Source: Phascolomyces articulosus (taxonomy: Eukaryota; Mucoromycota; Mucoromycetes; Mucorales; Lichtheimiaceae). From it: a stretch of 64,000 nt of DNA. The notes beneath the pieces are model-generated. The model searched no databases. It saw only the letters and a program-made list of their open reading frames with translations, and was not told the DNA's origin. Shown here piece by piece: positions 22,729 through 35,250 of the stretch. Where the stretch lies: the NCBI GenBank assembly GCA_025677815.1, contig JAIXMP010000038.1:1-64000 (forward strand), given 5' to 3'. Position numbers and translations under genes: made by a program. Position 1 is the first letter of the stretch, and each line of letters starts with the position of its first letter.

Positions 22729-25700
22729 ATGTCTGAATCCACTTCAATGTCATCAATCCCGGATGAACTTCAACAATCTTGGGATGATCACAATGCTGCC
22801 AGAAAAGCATGTTTTGTATGGGGTGAAAAGAATGGAATCACGTTGTACACTTTCAAAAGCAATATTTCGTGTGGAAAAAAGGACGACAAAAGAAAGATGA
22901 TTATTGCTTGTAAGCACTATGGTCAACCAGCCAGCAGCAACATTCATGATGACGATCAAAGCAATGATACACCAAAAATGTTTGTTGCTAAGGATAATGG
23001 TGAAATTGCCGATTCTACATTGGACACCAATAAAAACAAACAACGTAGAGGTTATTCTCAACGTTTTGGATGTCTGTTCCGTATGACACTTAGACCATTG
23101 AATAAGCATAGTCAGCAATGGCATGTTGTATCTTTTTACAATGGTGAGCATAATCATGAATTAGCTCAAGAGCTATCGTCGTATCCGATGTTACGCCGCC
23201 TCAACGTTGATGATGAAGCACTTGTTATCAACATGATTAAGAGTCATGCATCAAACAGCTCCATTATGTCATTCCTTGCTAGCAAGAATAAAATTGTTGA
23301 CCCGAAGGATATTACCAATATGCGATAAACGATATTTAACAATGATCCTGATCATACAATGTTCCAATTAATTACCAAGCTTAAAGAGAGTGGATACGAG
23401 GTTGAGTTTGATTCTAAAAAGGAGGGGGAAAAGCAATTCTTGGTTTCCCTTGTTTGGGCTCATCAATCAGCCATTGATTTGGCATGCAAGTTTCCAGAGG
23501 TGGTGGTTTTGGATGCAACATACAAGACAAACAAGCATCGCATGCCTTTCATCAATGTTGTAGGCACCGGAAACATTGGATATCCAAGTTTGAAAACATT
23601 TTGCATTGCAGGAGGATGGGTGTCTCGGGAAACAAATGAAACTTATGCCTGGGCAGTTGGAAAAATTCGAGATATAGTTTGGCCATCTCACCAATCTGTC
23701 TTTCCCAAGGTCTTTGTTACTGATAGTGCAGAGCCGTTGATAAGAGCACTGGATAATTTTTTTCCTGACTCAAAAAAGTTATTGTGTAAAGTTCACATTC
23801 GACGTAACTTTCGAACAAAATTGCAAAAACTTTTCGATGTCAAGGACGATTATGAACAACTTGAAAAGGCAGTCAATTTTTTGATGGCTGATAAATATGA
23901 TGACGAGTATTCCAAAATGTGTGTGGTTCCAGATGAGGAGCTTGAGACTAAAGCATTAGCCATGTACAATGAAATCGCTCAGAAATCGAAAAAACCGGAT
24001 GAGGTTAAAAAGTATCTAGAAGAGTGAGTAAACCACATTTATGTTAATTTACGATCTAATATTTAATATACAATCAATTAATATTTTTTCTGCATATATA
24101 AATAAAACAAATAGAAAACTAGAATTTCGTGAAAAGTGGGTTGGCCGCGATATTGCATATGTAGTTCATTTTGGCAACAACAGTACAAACTGGGTTGAAG
24201 GTACACACGCTACGTTAAAAAAGTCGATCCAGTCATCAAGCGGCAACTTATATTCCGCCTTTGAACAAATCGATGAACATTACAGGTTGAGAGTATGTAT
24301 AAATAATCGGATATAGTATGAGATATGTATATGTACCAATATTTTTTCTTGTAATTCAAAACAGAACTTATCTTGGAAAAGGCAACTGGACAAAGAATCT
24401 TTTGATGTTGACCCTCATCTTCCACCGGATTATAAGCTACGCCTTGCTCAATTACAGCGTAAAATATCAAAATTTGCATTTTATGCAATTTGTGAGGAAT
24501 TAAAGCATCGCAATATTTTGAAAACAGATAATTGCAGATGTAACATCAAAGCTCATTACAATATCCCTTGCTGTCATATGTTACCCTCTGCTGGGGAAAT
24601 TCCTTTGAGTTTAATTCCTAGACGTTGGCACCTTTATCCAGAAAAAACCGCCCCACAAGGTAATTAAATAAAAGTAACTCCTATACTCGATGCTTACATT
24701 TTGTTCGGTTATATAGAAGACAAAACTTCAGACAACGAAAGCAACATCCTTGCAGTAACAGAACGTTACATTGCCCCCACTGTCGAAGATCAGATTAATG
24801 TTGAGCTTACTCGTATTAATAATTTGGTTTATAAGTACCCACATCAACATAAAACCTTACTGCAGCGCTTGCAAGCAATCAGTGATGATCTTTTCATAAA
24901 TGTTAAAGACTTACAACAACCAAAAACCTCCCCAAAGAATGGCCGAGGAAAATATCATCAAAAAAATAACAAGCGCGATTTAATTGCATTAGAATATCAA
25001 GAAAATGCAAGTCAAAAGAAAGCCAAAACTGAATTTGGCCGTGAGGCAGCAGAAATATGGTAATATGTTGTCCATGTAGATATAAAATATTGTTATGAAG
25101 CATGAACATGTTCACCTTATTCTTGGCAATTTAAATTTAAATTTTAGGACCGGAAAACGTGAACCTACTGATAACACCCAGACATATAGCACATCATCTG
25201 CCTCTAATCCATCCACACCACCATCCCGTAAAATCCGCTTTGTACCTAATTTAAATATGGTAAAACATAGCTTGATACCTCGCTCCGAAGTTGAAATGGT
25301 GTATAACCCAGCTCCAGATGGAAACTGTGGATTCCGAGCATTAGCAGTTGCATTATTTGGTGATGAGGGAAGATATATTGAAGTAAAAGATGCAATGCTC
25401 ATCCACTATTTGAAAAATATCGATGGTATTTACAAACGCTACGATCACCGTCGTATTAAACAGGTCCTGGATCCAAATAGTAACGAATGGTTTTGTGCCC
25501 CTGAATGTGCACAAATTGCTTCTGACACATTCAAAACTCCATTAGCACTTTACGGTTACGAATCTAATACTTTTTTTCCTCTTCAAATCGATCCGGCCCA
25601 TGCAGAAAGTACACACCCAATCGCTCTGCTGCTTATTGTTAATCATTTCATCCTTGTAAAAATCAAACACGATACACATATCCAATGGCCAGCACTTTAT

Positions 25701-25874
25701 TATGAAAGTCGTGGAAGAAAGAAAGAAGTATTAACTGCTGATCCATGGTATCTACTTTTCAAAGATGTATTTGATCAATCTATTCGTATATTCACTGAAA
25801 TTTCTCTTCCTGACGATGCTGATGTTCATTCCATTTATTCATCTGATTCCGAACCTGTCGATTTAACCAAATAG
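22729..25874 (+). pseudogene. MULE transposase-OTU fusion, one in-frame stop
   Basis: Exons 22729-24023, 24115-24292, 24365-24659, 24717-25059 and 25148-25874, about 945 codons, all junctions in frame. Residues 30-145 hold a FAR1/WRKY-GCM1-like zinc-binding region (CKHYG ... FGCLFRMTLR ... FYNGEHNHEL). The MULE catalytic core follows: D in VVVLDATYKTNK (about 262), D in VTDSAEPLIRAL (about 332), E in NWVEGTHATLKK (about 460). A SWIM finger CRC ... CCH is in exon 3. Residues about 750-880 are an OTU cysteine protease: DGNCGFRAL (Cys about 764) and NHFILV (His about 870). Codon 200 is TAA (23326-23328) in the same frame on both sides, so this copy is probably non-autonomous unless the stop is read through. 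OTU domains in cells remove ubiquitin; its role in a transposon is unknown. Confidence 0.9.
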
Positions 25875-25992
25875 TTCCCTTTCCTTTTTCACATATTATT
25901 TTCTTTTTCCTATTGTCTCTTCTCTTTTTATACTCTTTTATTTTTTTACCTTTCAGTTTTATATATTGTTTTCTGCAAAAGCATTTTTATCT

Positions 25993-26069
25993 TCGGACCT
26001 TCAAAGGGGGTGTGTAATTTTTTTTTTGAGAGGGAGTGTGTGAGAGGGGGTGTGCAAATAGACGTAGCC
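25993..26069 (-). repeat. Right terminal inverted repeat
   Basis: Reverse complement of 22349-22425 with a single visible mismatch. Confidence 0.95.
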
Positions 26070-26077
26070 TCCTTTTT
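26070..26077. repeat. Right 8-bp target-site duplication of the MULE
   Basis: TCCTTTTT directly after the right end. Confidence 0.85.
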
Positions 26078-27618
26078 TCCCCACATACACACTTTTTCCT
26101 TATCTTTTTCCTCTTGGACATAAACAGATAATCCTTCTCTCTTTTAGCATGCTCACAACCATTTCCTTTGAATGTATTCCCAATCGTTCGATCAGATCCA
26201 TTACATGCAACAATCATCGCCATTGTTGTTATGATGACTTCCACTTGTCTTATTATCAAATCAGCGATAACATATTGTACTTTCTCTCTCTATTTTTCAA
26301 ATTCACTTGACACGCTCTATTCAAAATAAATAGTTGGTCATTTGAATCTTTCACTTTTGTCAGCGAACACTTAGACGCGTCCCCACGTTCTTATTATCAA
26401 AGAAAGCCTATTCGACTATGCCCTTTGTGTATATAGTTTTTTTCAAAAAGGTTAGGAGTGTATTGTTTGGTAATTGATTCTTTTTTATAGTATCATAATA
26501 ATATATATAACGCTTTTTTTTGGACTCATGGAAAATAGCTCATCTTTTTTTTTCTGTCCTTATAGACTATAAAACGTGTCACTTTCTTTGGCCTTTGGTG
26601 TATAAGCGAATAACAGCAACAGCTTTCGGCCTCTATCCAGTAAATTATACTATTCGTCATTCGACATCAGGCATAGTAATTCTGAAAGTTACAAGTGGAT
26701 AAGGACATCACCATCACTTGTATCATAATTATGGATTGTTATAATCAGATGCAAAAGTGATATATTTCTTTTTGTGTGGGAGCTGGAAAAGTATTACCAC
26801 ATCAATCCACAAGTAGGAAACTGGATTGGATAGACAATATGAAAATTTACAGGGAGCTGATTTCGTTACCATGAAGATCGTAATGACACTATTGGTATGT
26901 TGATACACTTTTTCGATCATCGACAGAGGAATATACGTTATGCGAAAAAAAAAATTTCACTAAAAACACGTGATGCATTATGTTCATCAATTATTTTCCT
27001 TTCTCGTGTCTATTCGGATAGGTACAATGATTATGTTTTGTTTAATTTTGAAAAAAAGAATGGTGAATCCAACAAAATGAGATGGTGATGGAAAAAGCTA
27101 TATACTGCCATAATAATTTTTTTAATATTATCTTTTTAGGTTCGTTGTGCAATCTAACTGAAAAGAAATTTAGGTAAAAAAGAAGAGCTATATGATATAT
27201 GTGGATATGGATAACCTACCGACAATCCAACGATTAATTGTCAGTGCTACCCCTTAATACGACTTTCAAGCATTGCTGTGTGGTATTCTAACTACCACCA
27301 TATTACTTCATGATTGTCAATGCATACCGTCCCTTAAATATACCCTAGATTTATCCTGCATCATTATACCCATGCTTAAGCTTTGAACATACCAGATTAT
27401 ATCCAACATCCATGATATTAATTCCATTCAACCAGATTCTTGTTATCATCTTATCATCTCATCATGTTTTATAATACTGTTACTTGATCTATCTCCGTGG
27501 ATATCAACACCTTGTAAAATAATATATTATAACCCATTCATCCATGTATAGGGATTAATTATATAAATAGTAGTTTATTAGTTAATAGAAAAAATCGTCA
27601 TTTTTTTGATACAATAAC
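26078..27618. other. AT-rich spacer
   Basis: No supported gene on either strand; short open frames here have no splice context or recognisable domain. Confidence 0.55.
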
Positions 27619-27714
27619 TTATATAATTGACTTCCACAACACTTTCTCCGTTTGATTCTTATATCCTTTCTTCTTAATTTTCTCCCTATACAACTTGCGA
27701 AAAGCAGGGTCTGG
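27619..27714 (-). CDS. Probable last exon of a small unrecognised protein
   Basis: After a TTTCAG acceptor the frame reads PDPAFRKLYREKIKKKGYKN to a TAA at 27619, a charged, natural-looking sequence. Upstream on the same strand (27800-27860) another frame encodes a strongly hydrophobic stretch (ITIALLLTLLYVAAFIIVV), so the gene may be a small single-span membrane protein whose 5' exons I could not join convincingly. Could also be a relic. Confidence 0.3.
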   Translation of the reverse strand, partial: PDPAFRKLYREKIKKKGYKNQTEKVLWKSII

Positions 27715-28287
27715 CTGAAATAAATGACATCAATTATGTATGAGTTTCTTGCTGCCTACATATTCATAACAGAGAATGCATCTTAACAAAAGAGACAAGA
27801 CTACAATGATAAAAGCAGCAACATACAAAAGCGTAAGGAGTAGGGCGATGGTGATTTCATTCACTCACGTTCATTTAAAAAGGCACTGTAGAAGAGGTGA
27901 TGATCTCCAATATTAATCGTGAAAAAAATAAACATCATTTTAAAGTACCTGTCACTGCCGGTATTTATTTTGAAAGTAAATTGCATGGTTTTACAAGTAA
28001 TTAAACCTTTTTATATGGAGTATTTTATAAAACTGATGAGTTCATTATAGGTATCTGCATACCTAATATGTTAAATTTTCCATGTTTGCTTTCCGGCGTA
28101 ACATCAAATAGAGCCATCCAAATTCAACCTGGGGGGATAGCTGCATTTACGCAACACCCATTTCTTTTTATTTGCTACAAAATATATACGCAATCAAGAA
28201 GCAAAGTAAGAATAGTACACCTTCCTTTTGATCCTTACTCTCTCTTCACGTCCACCACCTATACCACATAAAAAACCTTGGAAGACA

Positions 28288-30304
28288 ATGTCAGCATTAT
28301 GGGCGCGAGTGAGACGACCTGCTCGATTGATGCTAGGCACTTCAATGCTTTGTGCAGGAATGTATGGTATTGACGCACGGACCGAAGCGCAATTAATACA
28401 ACGAAATGTGCGAACATTTTATAATGGTATTGCTTTGGCTGTGGATTACAAGTTGAATTTCCGTCCTTCACCTGAACCCGACAGTGCCTCTCGGATTGAA
28501 TCGTTACATGAACGTGTGGCCAATCGTATTTTTGACGTTTTCGAACGAAACGGAGGACTCTATATCAAGATTGGTCAAGTGATTGGTACTCAGTCTGCTG
28601 TTTTGCCTCAAGCTTATCAGCGGCGAGCTAGACGTCTTTATGATGCAGCTCCTGCTTTGCCTTTTGAAGTGGTCGAACGAGTCTTTCGAGAAGATTTTAA
28701 TGGATTACACCCCAGTCAGGTGTTTTCCGAGTTTGAAATGTTACCAATTGCTTCAGCATCCATTGCCCAAGTACATCGAGCTAGATTACATACGGGCCAA
28801 GTGGTTGCTGTCAAGATTCAAAAACCTGCTATTTTAAAACAGATGGATTGGGATTTACTAGCTTTTCGGATCCTTTTACGTGTGTATGAAAAACTCTTCG
28901 ACTTACCATTGTCATGGTCGTCAGATTATATCGAAAAACATATACGGATGGAAGCGGATTTTATAAGTGAAGCAAGGTATGTGGAATTCGTTTTAAAATA
29001 TTTATGTGTGAAAGATGAGTAATATTTTCCTTATATTGAGAGGTATATTACTGTCCGGTATTTAGTAATACGGACCGGGCGAGAGAATATTTTGATGAAG
29101 AACCAAGTCTCAAAGACCGAGTTTATGTTCCAAAAGGTAAAAGTTATACACAAGGACAAATATGAAAAAAAATTCCTATCATGTTTTCTGTCTTTTATAA
29201 CAATTATAAAAATTTTAGTATACCATGAAATTAGCTCCAAGCGTGTTCTTGTTTCCGAGTGGGTAGATGGTGTACAAGTGACAGATAAACAAAAGTTGAA
29301 AGCCAAGAACCTTGATTTGGATCGAGCCATGTACACCACAATTGAGGCATTTTCTAGTCAAATTTTTCGAAGTGGATTTGTGCATGGTAAGAATTTAAGT
29401 ACATAATATAATGTTGGATGTCATTAGGTTTGGTGTAACAATAAATATATATTCATTTGTACATAAACAGGTGATCCACATCCTGGTAACGTGCTTGTCA
29501 GAAAACATCCCACAATTAAGAAAGATGTACAAGTTGTCATTATAGATCATGGTTTATATATCCAAGAATCAGAGCAGTAAGTCCCTTTTTAGAGTGAAGA
29601 GGAAGATAAAGAAGAGAAGTGTTCTTGATAAAAAAAAATGAAAATAACACACACTGTACCATAGGTTTCGTCTAGAATATTGTAGATTATGGGAGGCATT
29701 ATTTATGCTGGATATGGATACCATGAACCGGATATGTAAAAGCTGGGGAATTCAGGATTCCAACATGTTTGCTTCCATTACACTTCAAAAGCCATTTAGT
29801 CCCAATAAGGCAGTTCATTTAGGACAAGCTAATTTAAATATGCAAGATATTTACGAATTGCAAGTGTCCCTCAAAGAACGTATTAAAGATTTCCTCAAAG
29901 ATCAGGCCCTCTTTCCACGAGAACTAATTTTTGTATCGCGTAACATGAATATTGTTCGTGCAAATAACAAGGCATTGGGTTCCCCTGTCAATCGTATCAA
30001 TGTCATGGCACGATGGGCATTACGTGGTCTCTCTAAACAACACCGGACGCCAATGGGAGAAGATTATGATGAATTTGCAACATTGGCTCAGAAAATGAAA
30101 AGTTACTTATATTCAACATGGAGATTATGGGTATTTGACTGTACGTTGATGGTGATGAGTATTAGTTTTTGGTTGGTTCGATTACGGGATAGGACAAATA
30201 AGCTTTTGTATGGCAGTGATAGTCAAGGTTTTGAAGAAGTATTGGACCAAAAATTAAAAGATCAGGTAAAAAAATCTTTGGGATTAAGAAGAAAAAGAGA
30301 CTGA
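28288..30304 (+). CDS. ADCK1/Mcp2-type ABC1 family atypical kinase (mitochondrial)
   Basis: Exons 28288-28976, 29066-29136, 29219-29386, 29471-29576 and 29665-30304, 557 residues. ABC1/UbiB family motifs are in order: the KxGQ helix (GGLYIKIGQVIGTQ), the Ala/Ser-rich loop replacing the P-loop (PIASASIAQVHRA), VAVKIQKP lysine, the catalytic HGDPHPGNVLVRKHP and the metal site IDHGLY. The stretches GFVHGDPHPGNVLVRKHP and FRLEYCRLWEALF place it with human ADCK1 and yeast Mcp2 rather than with COQ8. These are mitochondrial inner-membrane proteins linked to lipid homeostasis. The N-terminus (MSALWARVRRPARLMLG) is basic and fits a mitochondrial presequence. An upstream in-frame extension lacks an ATG. 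Confidence 0.9.
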
Positions 30305-31130
30305 ACATAGTTATTGACTCTGGTCCTTTTTTTATAGTTACAACAGCAATTTGGTATTGTGATTGATGAGTCATTATTTGACGCATAAATTTTTTAACTT
30401 ATATAATCATAAAGATCGTGTTCGTGTATATATTATTGTATATTTTATTTTGTTTTGTCATCAAGTATATAACACTATTTATTAACCTTAGATCCCATTA
30501 TTTAATTATAATAGATTACTCACCCCTCTTCTTATTCCTTTTTGTTGTAAACACCCATCTCTTTTCCTTTATTTATATACACCTATCATATTAATATATT
30601 TATACTTTATATTGTAATTTTCATGTGTCATTTTTTTTTGAACATGCAATTATGAAAGCAAATAACCACTTGACACTTGTTTGAGTAACTATTTTTCCGT
30701 GTAACTCAATGTGATTCAGGGATTATTAAAAAATTTATCTTCTTGAAGAAGTATCTTGATTTACAACTTTCAGTTTAATTCTCTTGGCATTTGATCTTAT
30801 AGTTTCCTTGGTTATAACAAAACGGTTATTATATATAAACTACACACAAGTATGATATATTTTTATCTATTTAAAAGTTACTGATGAATTGAAATGATGC
30901 ATCCATTTTATTATATATATATGAAAAAATAGAATGTTTTTTATGTAGGGCATACGTCGTCATGTTGATCAACCCCATGTCTAGGGGAGCGGGTTCTGGA
31001 AAATGCTACAACTATCGATGCAAGATTAAAGAAACACGTGTCAAAATCGAGTAAAATCTTATATTCATGCTGAAAAGTTATTGCCCAGCTTTTCTTTTCT
31101 TCTTTTCTTGTCCATAAACGCATTTTAAAT
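30305..31130. other. Intergenic spacer and FIT promoter region
   Basis: AT-rich; no supported gene. Confidence 0.6.
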
Positions 31131-32098
31131 ATGCCACCTCCAACAGAGACTTCGTCAACAAATGACAATGCCATTAACAATTTTATAAACAACAATCCTT
31201 ATCTTACCAAAGTCAAGACCGCACTTCAATCTTTACAACCTCACCAAAAATTCGCCATGTCATTGTATCTCTTAACGGTCTTAATTTCTTTTATCTACTC
31301 GTCACTCTTCACTGCACCACCCAATTATTTTACCAACAAACGAAACTTTCTCAATGTCTTTTTTGTAAAATTGGGTTGGTTTTGGGTAACGGTGGTTTAC
31401 ATGGTTTATCTCTACTTTGTTCAATCCCATAGACAATCATATGAACGTGGATTAGCTCGTTATGGTTTGGTGAGCTTATATTGGTATCTCATGACCCAAT
31501 GGTTACTGGGGCCAAGTTTTATTGAGCGCGTTTTTGTCGCCACTGGAGGATCATGTACCGATCTTCTTTCGACTCAAAGCGAAGGCATCAATGTTAATCA
31601 ATATGCTGCATGCAAACGTGCAGGTGGAACATGGAATGGAGGCCATGATGTTTCGGGTCATTGTGTTCTTTTGATCTTGTCAAGTTTATTTTTATGGGAA
31701 GAAGCTGTTGCTTGGGCATTCTATTCTATTCCAGCCGTGCAACGGTTACGTGCAAATACTTCGAATCGTAATGCCTGGTATTCGGTTTTGACTGTTTTTG
31801 GTTTATTGGTATTTTGGTGGTGGATGTTGGTTGTTACGAGCGTTTATTTCCATGGTCATTTTGAACTTTTATCCGGTTGTTTCTTCGGTGTATTAGGTTG
31901 GGCTATTGTGGTAGGTTTTTTAAGAAAAGTTTTTGAGTTATGTGTGGATTAAGGAGTAATGCTGGAGCAGCGGTATATCACTGGTCGTCCTCGTTATTAA
32001 CTGAATAATCCCTTACTAATAATACTTTTCTTTCTTTCTAGTACATTGGTATTCTTCCCCGTTTACCTCAAGTGGGTCTTCCACCTATTCAATTATAA
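31131..32098 (+). CDS. FIT family lipid-droplet protein (FITM2/Scs3-like)
   Basis: Exon 1 is 31131-31910 and exon 2 32042-32098, 278 residues. Reading straight through the intron gives a different short end (GFLRKVFELCVD), but splicing at GTAGGT/CTAG adds YIGILPRLPQVGLPPIQL, which restores the Pro-Gly-Leu-Pro type ending of the family. Six membrane spans are visible. Both family histidines are present in GGHDVSGHCVLL and VYFHGHFELLSG. FIT proteins sit in the ER membrane, hydrolyse fatty acyl-CoA to acyl-phosphopantetheine, and are needed for lipid droplet budding; yeast Scs3 also affects phospholipid synthesis. Confidence 0.93.
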
Positions 32099-32295
32099 AT
32101 AGACATATACATACATTTGCAATTCTACACTTTATCCCCTTCTACACTTTGTACAGACAAAGATATATACATTTATACATATAATATCTAATATTGTTGT
32201 TCTTTTCAGTAATTTTTCTTGTATTACATTTTTTTATCCTTATCATGAATAATAGTATATATAATACATTTTTCCTTTCTAAAAAAAAGATCTTT

Positions 32296-34036
32296 TTAGT
32301 TTTCTTCGTCACCCTTTTTCAGATTGCTCATATTGGTAGCTTCAATGGGTGATCTATTGTAAATTACATATATAAAAAATAATGATTAATCGCACTACTC
32401 TTCCAACTTTATTCATATTTCACCAATCTATATTTTAAAAAACCTTACCCAATAAAGATCAATTGTTGAATTTGTGTGGTTTCTTCGTCCTCTTGATTGT
32501 CTTCAACAAATAACTAATAACAAAGGATAACCGTTGTAATTAGGTGAATACGTCATATATATATATATATACCCATGACAAATCCAAATATATCTGTCTT
32601 ATTTCCCTTCCTCAATTTGAATAAATAACTACATACCACAAGAGAAGTAACGTTTTGGAACTTGACAAAACGTAAGTTGACCACTGCATCTTCTTCAAAA
32701 TCTTTGGGCTCCAAAGTGATGGTTTGTGTTTCCTTTACTGAATCTGCATCATCGAACCCAAATGCTTGTTGGTTTGTATAAATTTTTACTGTCTTGGGTG
32801 CTTGAGCTAATTTTTATTAATAATAAAAAAGAGACTCATTAGAAATTTTTGATGATTTTCATCACAAATATATATAGATATAAAGTGTTCTCTTTTCTGT
32901 TTTTGTTTTACCAATATTCTTTGCCTTGATCTTAATGGAGTGGATTTTGACCGCTATCAATCATTTAAATGTGAGATTTCATTCTATCTGGATTTTCTAG
33001 AAAATATAAGTGCAATTTTCGTCACAATAATAACTCACGTTGATTAAAGGGAACGGTAATGATCAACTGTTCATCCACATCACTTTCAAGATATGCATCG
33101 TTTGACTTGAATACATTCTTCACATTGTTTTCCTCGTTTTGATTTAATGCATCCATTTGATTAGGCGTAATAAAATCTGTCAAATCGCTCTATATAAAGT
33201 GATGGATGGAATTCCCCTTTTAGTCAGTAAATAGTCATAATATAAACGACAAAATACTGAAAATAAATAAAATACTTTACATGACCACTGATTCCATAGT
33301 TATTCTTACTGCTACCACTACCACTGCTTCCATCATTACCACTCGCTGTTTCACCTTGGTGTTGTTTCACCAATTGCTCAATTTGACCAGCACTGGCACC
33401 TTTGAGTTCGGCTACTTTTTGTCCTGACTTGAAGAACTGGAAAGTTGGCCTAACAATAATAACAACAAAAAGAAATAAGTTACATTTGTTCTTTATCATT
33501 TTTGAGAGATGAGGAGGGAAGGTATAGTCGCTTGGATCATTCTTACATGGCTGTTACTTTGCATGCGGATGCAACTTCCTATTAAAAATATATGTGTATC
33601 AGTAAATATAGGGGGTCCTTTTTTTATATCTTCCACGTCATTAATCCATTTGATATATTACCCGTAACCGATCTACGTCAACCTATATATGATATTTGAC
33701 ATGTTAGATACGCAGTGTTATTGTTCTATCTATAAACTCATTTATTACTATACCTTTGCGAATTGAACATAGGGATATTTGGCTGAAATCTGTGCAAAAA
33801 ATGGGGCTATCATGTTACATGGGCCACTATTTTATTTTAATAATAAACCATAATTACATGTATTTTAGTATATGATTTACCATTTACAAGTATAACAAGT
33901 ATATTAGGGGAAACTGCTTTTGAAAGAAAGATTACCACCAAGTTGCATAGAAATCAACAACGACAAGTTTATTTCCTGATTGTGAAATTAAATCTTGAAA
34001 TTCTTGTGTGGATTGAAGGTCTTTTATCGAAGCCAT
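32296..34036 (-). CDS. TXNL1-like protein: thioredoxin plus PITH domain
   Basis: Ten exons: 33936-34036, 33754-33826, 33662-33682, 33547-33578, 33281-33449, 33039-33189, 32912-32953, 32637-32806, 32449-32513 and 32296-32353, 293 residues (human TXNL1 has 289). The redox motif WCGPC is split over the first intron and appears only after joining. VDVDRLREVASACKVTAMPTF is standard thioredoxin. A Ser/Gly linker leads to a PITH domain (LIITVPFNQPVKIHSIKIKA ... QAPKTVKIYTNQ ... FEEDAVVNLRFVKFQNVTSL). TXNL1 docks on the 26S proteasome through PITH and reduces disulfides in cytosol and nucleus. Confidence 0.95.
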
Positions 34037-34290
34037 TATTTTTTTTTAAAAAAAAGGTTGGTTTATAAAACAAAAAATAAGTAAAGTGAACTATTATACT
34101 CGCAAGTCCCTTTAAATATTAATTCCCCCTCATAAACGCGTAAGACACGTGGAGGAAAGATTTCATTGGCTGAATCAGTATCTTCGCCATTGATTTTACA
34201 TTTTATCCTTAATGCCTGAGTTGTTCTTATATTTTTTTTCTTTTTTCACTTTTTATTTTTTTGTTTCCCTCTCAATAAAAAAAAAGGACT

Positions 34291-35250
34291 ATGGTCAAAT
34301 ATGCAGTGATCTGTGCTAGTAATCAAAACCGATCTATGGAAGCTCATAATGTATTGAGGTACATAGATTTATCTTCATTCATTATAAATAATTCTAATGA
34401 GTCAATTCAAGAGATAATATATGGAAAAAAAATAAACGCTATGTTTATTGAATTGGTCATTTTATTTTATTTAGTAAGAAAGGATTTGACGTTTCTTCCT
34501 ATGGAACAGGGAGTATGGTTCGACTTCCCGGTCCAGCTATCGATAAACCTAATATCTATCCATTTGGTACACCTTATGATCGTGTTTACCAAGAATTAAA
34601 GCAAAAAGATTCACAACTGTAAGGGGATAAGACGATGACTTTGTATTTTAACCATGACAATATAATTAGTAACTGAACAACCCTATGAAATATTATAAAT
34701 TAGTTATACCCAGAACGGTTTATTAAGTATGTTGGATCGTAATCGAAAAGTAAAAGAAGCTCCACAACGCTGGCAAGAATCTCATGAAATCTATGATGTT
34801 ATTATTACTTGTGAAGAACGTTGTTTTGATGCCGTAGTAGAGGGTAATTTGATGCATGAAAGTGAAAGAAAAAAAAATTGTAGTAACCACGCTTTAATCA
34901 CTTGTTTATATTAGATTTATCTAATCGTGGACAAGGATTCAATACAAGTACACATGTATTAAATGTAGATATTAAAGATAATCATGAAGATGCATTATTA
35001 GGTGGAAGAGCAATATTACAATTGGCGCAAATGGTAAGAAAAAATAATGATTTAAGAGGGTGTGACAAGTGTAGAAAAAAAATCAAGCAGGTCTTTTTAC
35101 TAAAAAACTAAAAATAACAAATATATTTATTTATAAATAACATAGATTGAACAATCAACGGATATCGATGCAGATATTGGCAGTATTATTGATACATTTG
35201 CAGCAAAAAATCCAAATTACCCATTACTTCATACCATCGCCTATTTCTAA
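34291..35250 (+). CDS. SSU72: SSU72 RNA polymerase II CTD phosphatase
   Basis: Exons 34291-34358, 34475-34618, 34704-34843, 34915-35033 and 35146-35250, 191 residues. The low-molecular-weight phosphatase loop CASNQNR (Cys8, Arg14) is at the N-terminus, followed by [17 protein letters not shown] and [14 protein letters not shown], which are near-invariant in the family. [18 protein letters not shown] holds the catalytic aspartate region. SSU72 dephosphorylates Ser5 (and Ser7) of the polymerase II CTD as part of the cleavage and polyadenylation complex. Divergent from TXNL1; the two starts are about 255 bases apart and may share a promoter. Confidence 0.96.

Larger units (their letters stand above)
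22349..26069 (+). mobile_element. Mutator-like (MULE) DNA transposon with OTU-domain transposase
   Basis: The element starts GGCTACGTCTATTTGCAC and ends with the exact reverse complement. Terminal inverted repeats are 77 bp (22349-22425 and 25993-26069) with one visible mismatch, flanked by a perfect 8-bp duplication TCCTTTTT. Inside is a single five-exon gene for a MULE transposase (D, D, E residues, SWIM zinc finger) with a C-terminal OTU cysteine-protease domain. Near-identical ends and an intact duplication point to recent insertion, although the transposase frame has one stop codon. Confidence 0.95.

Noticed and set aside
22729..23328. Transposase N-terminal frame as a separate 199-residue gene
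   Set aside because: The frame after the TAA is identical and continues the same domain, so it is one interrupted gene.
31911..31952. Unspliced C-terminus of the FIT protein
   Set aside because: Splicing at 31910/32042 gives the Pro-Gly-Leu-Pro type ending expected of the family; the read-through end does not.
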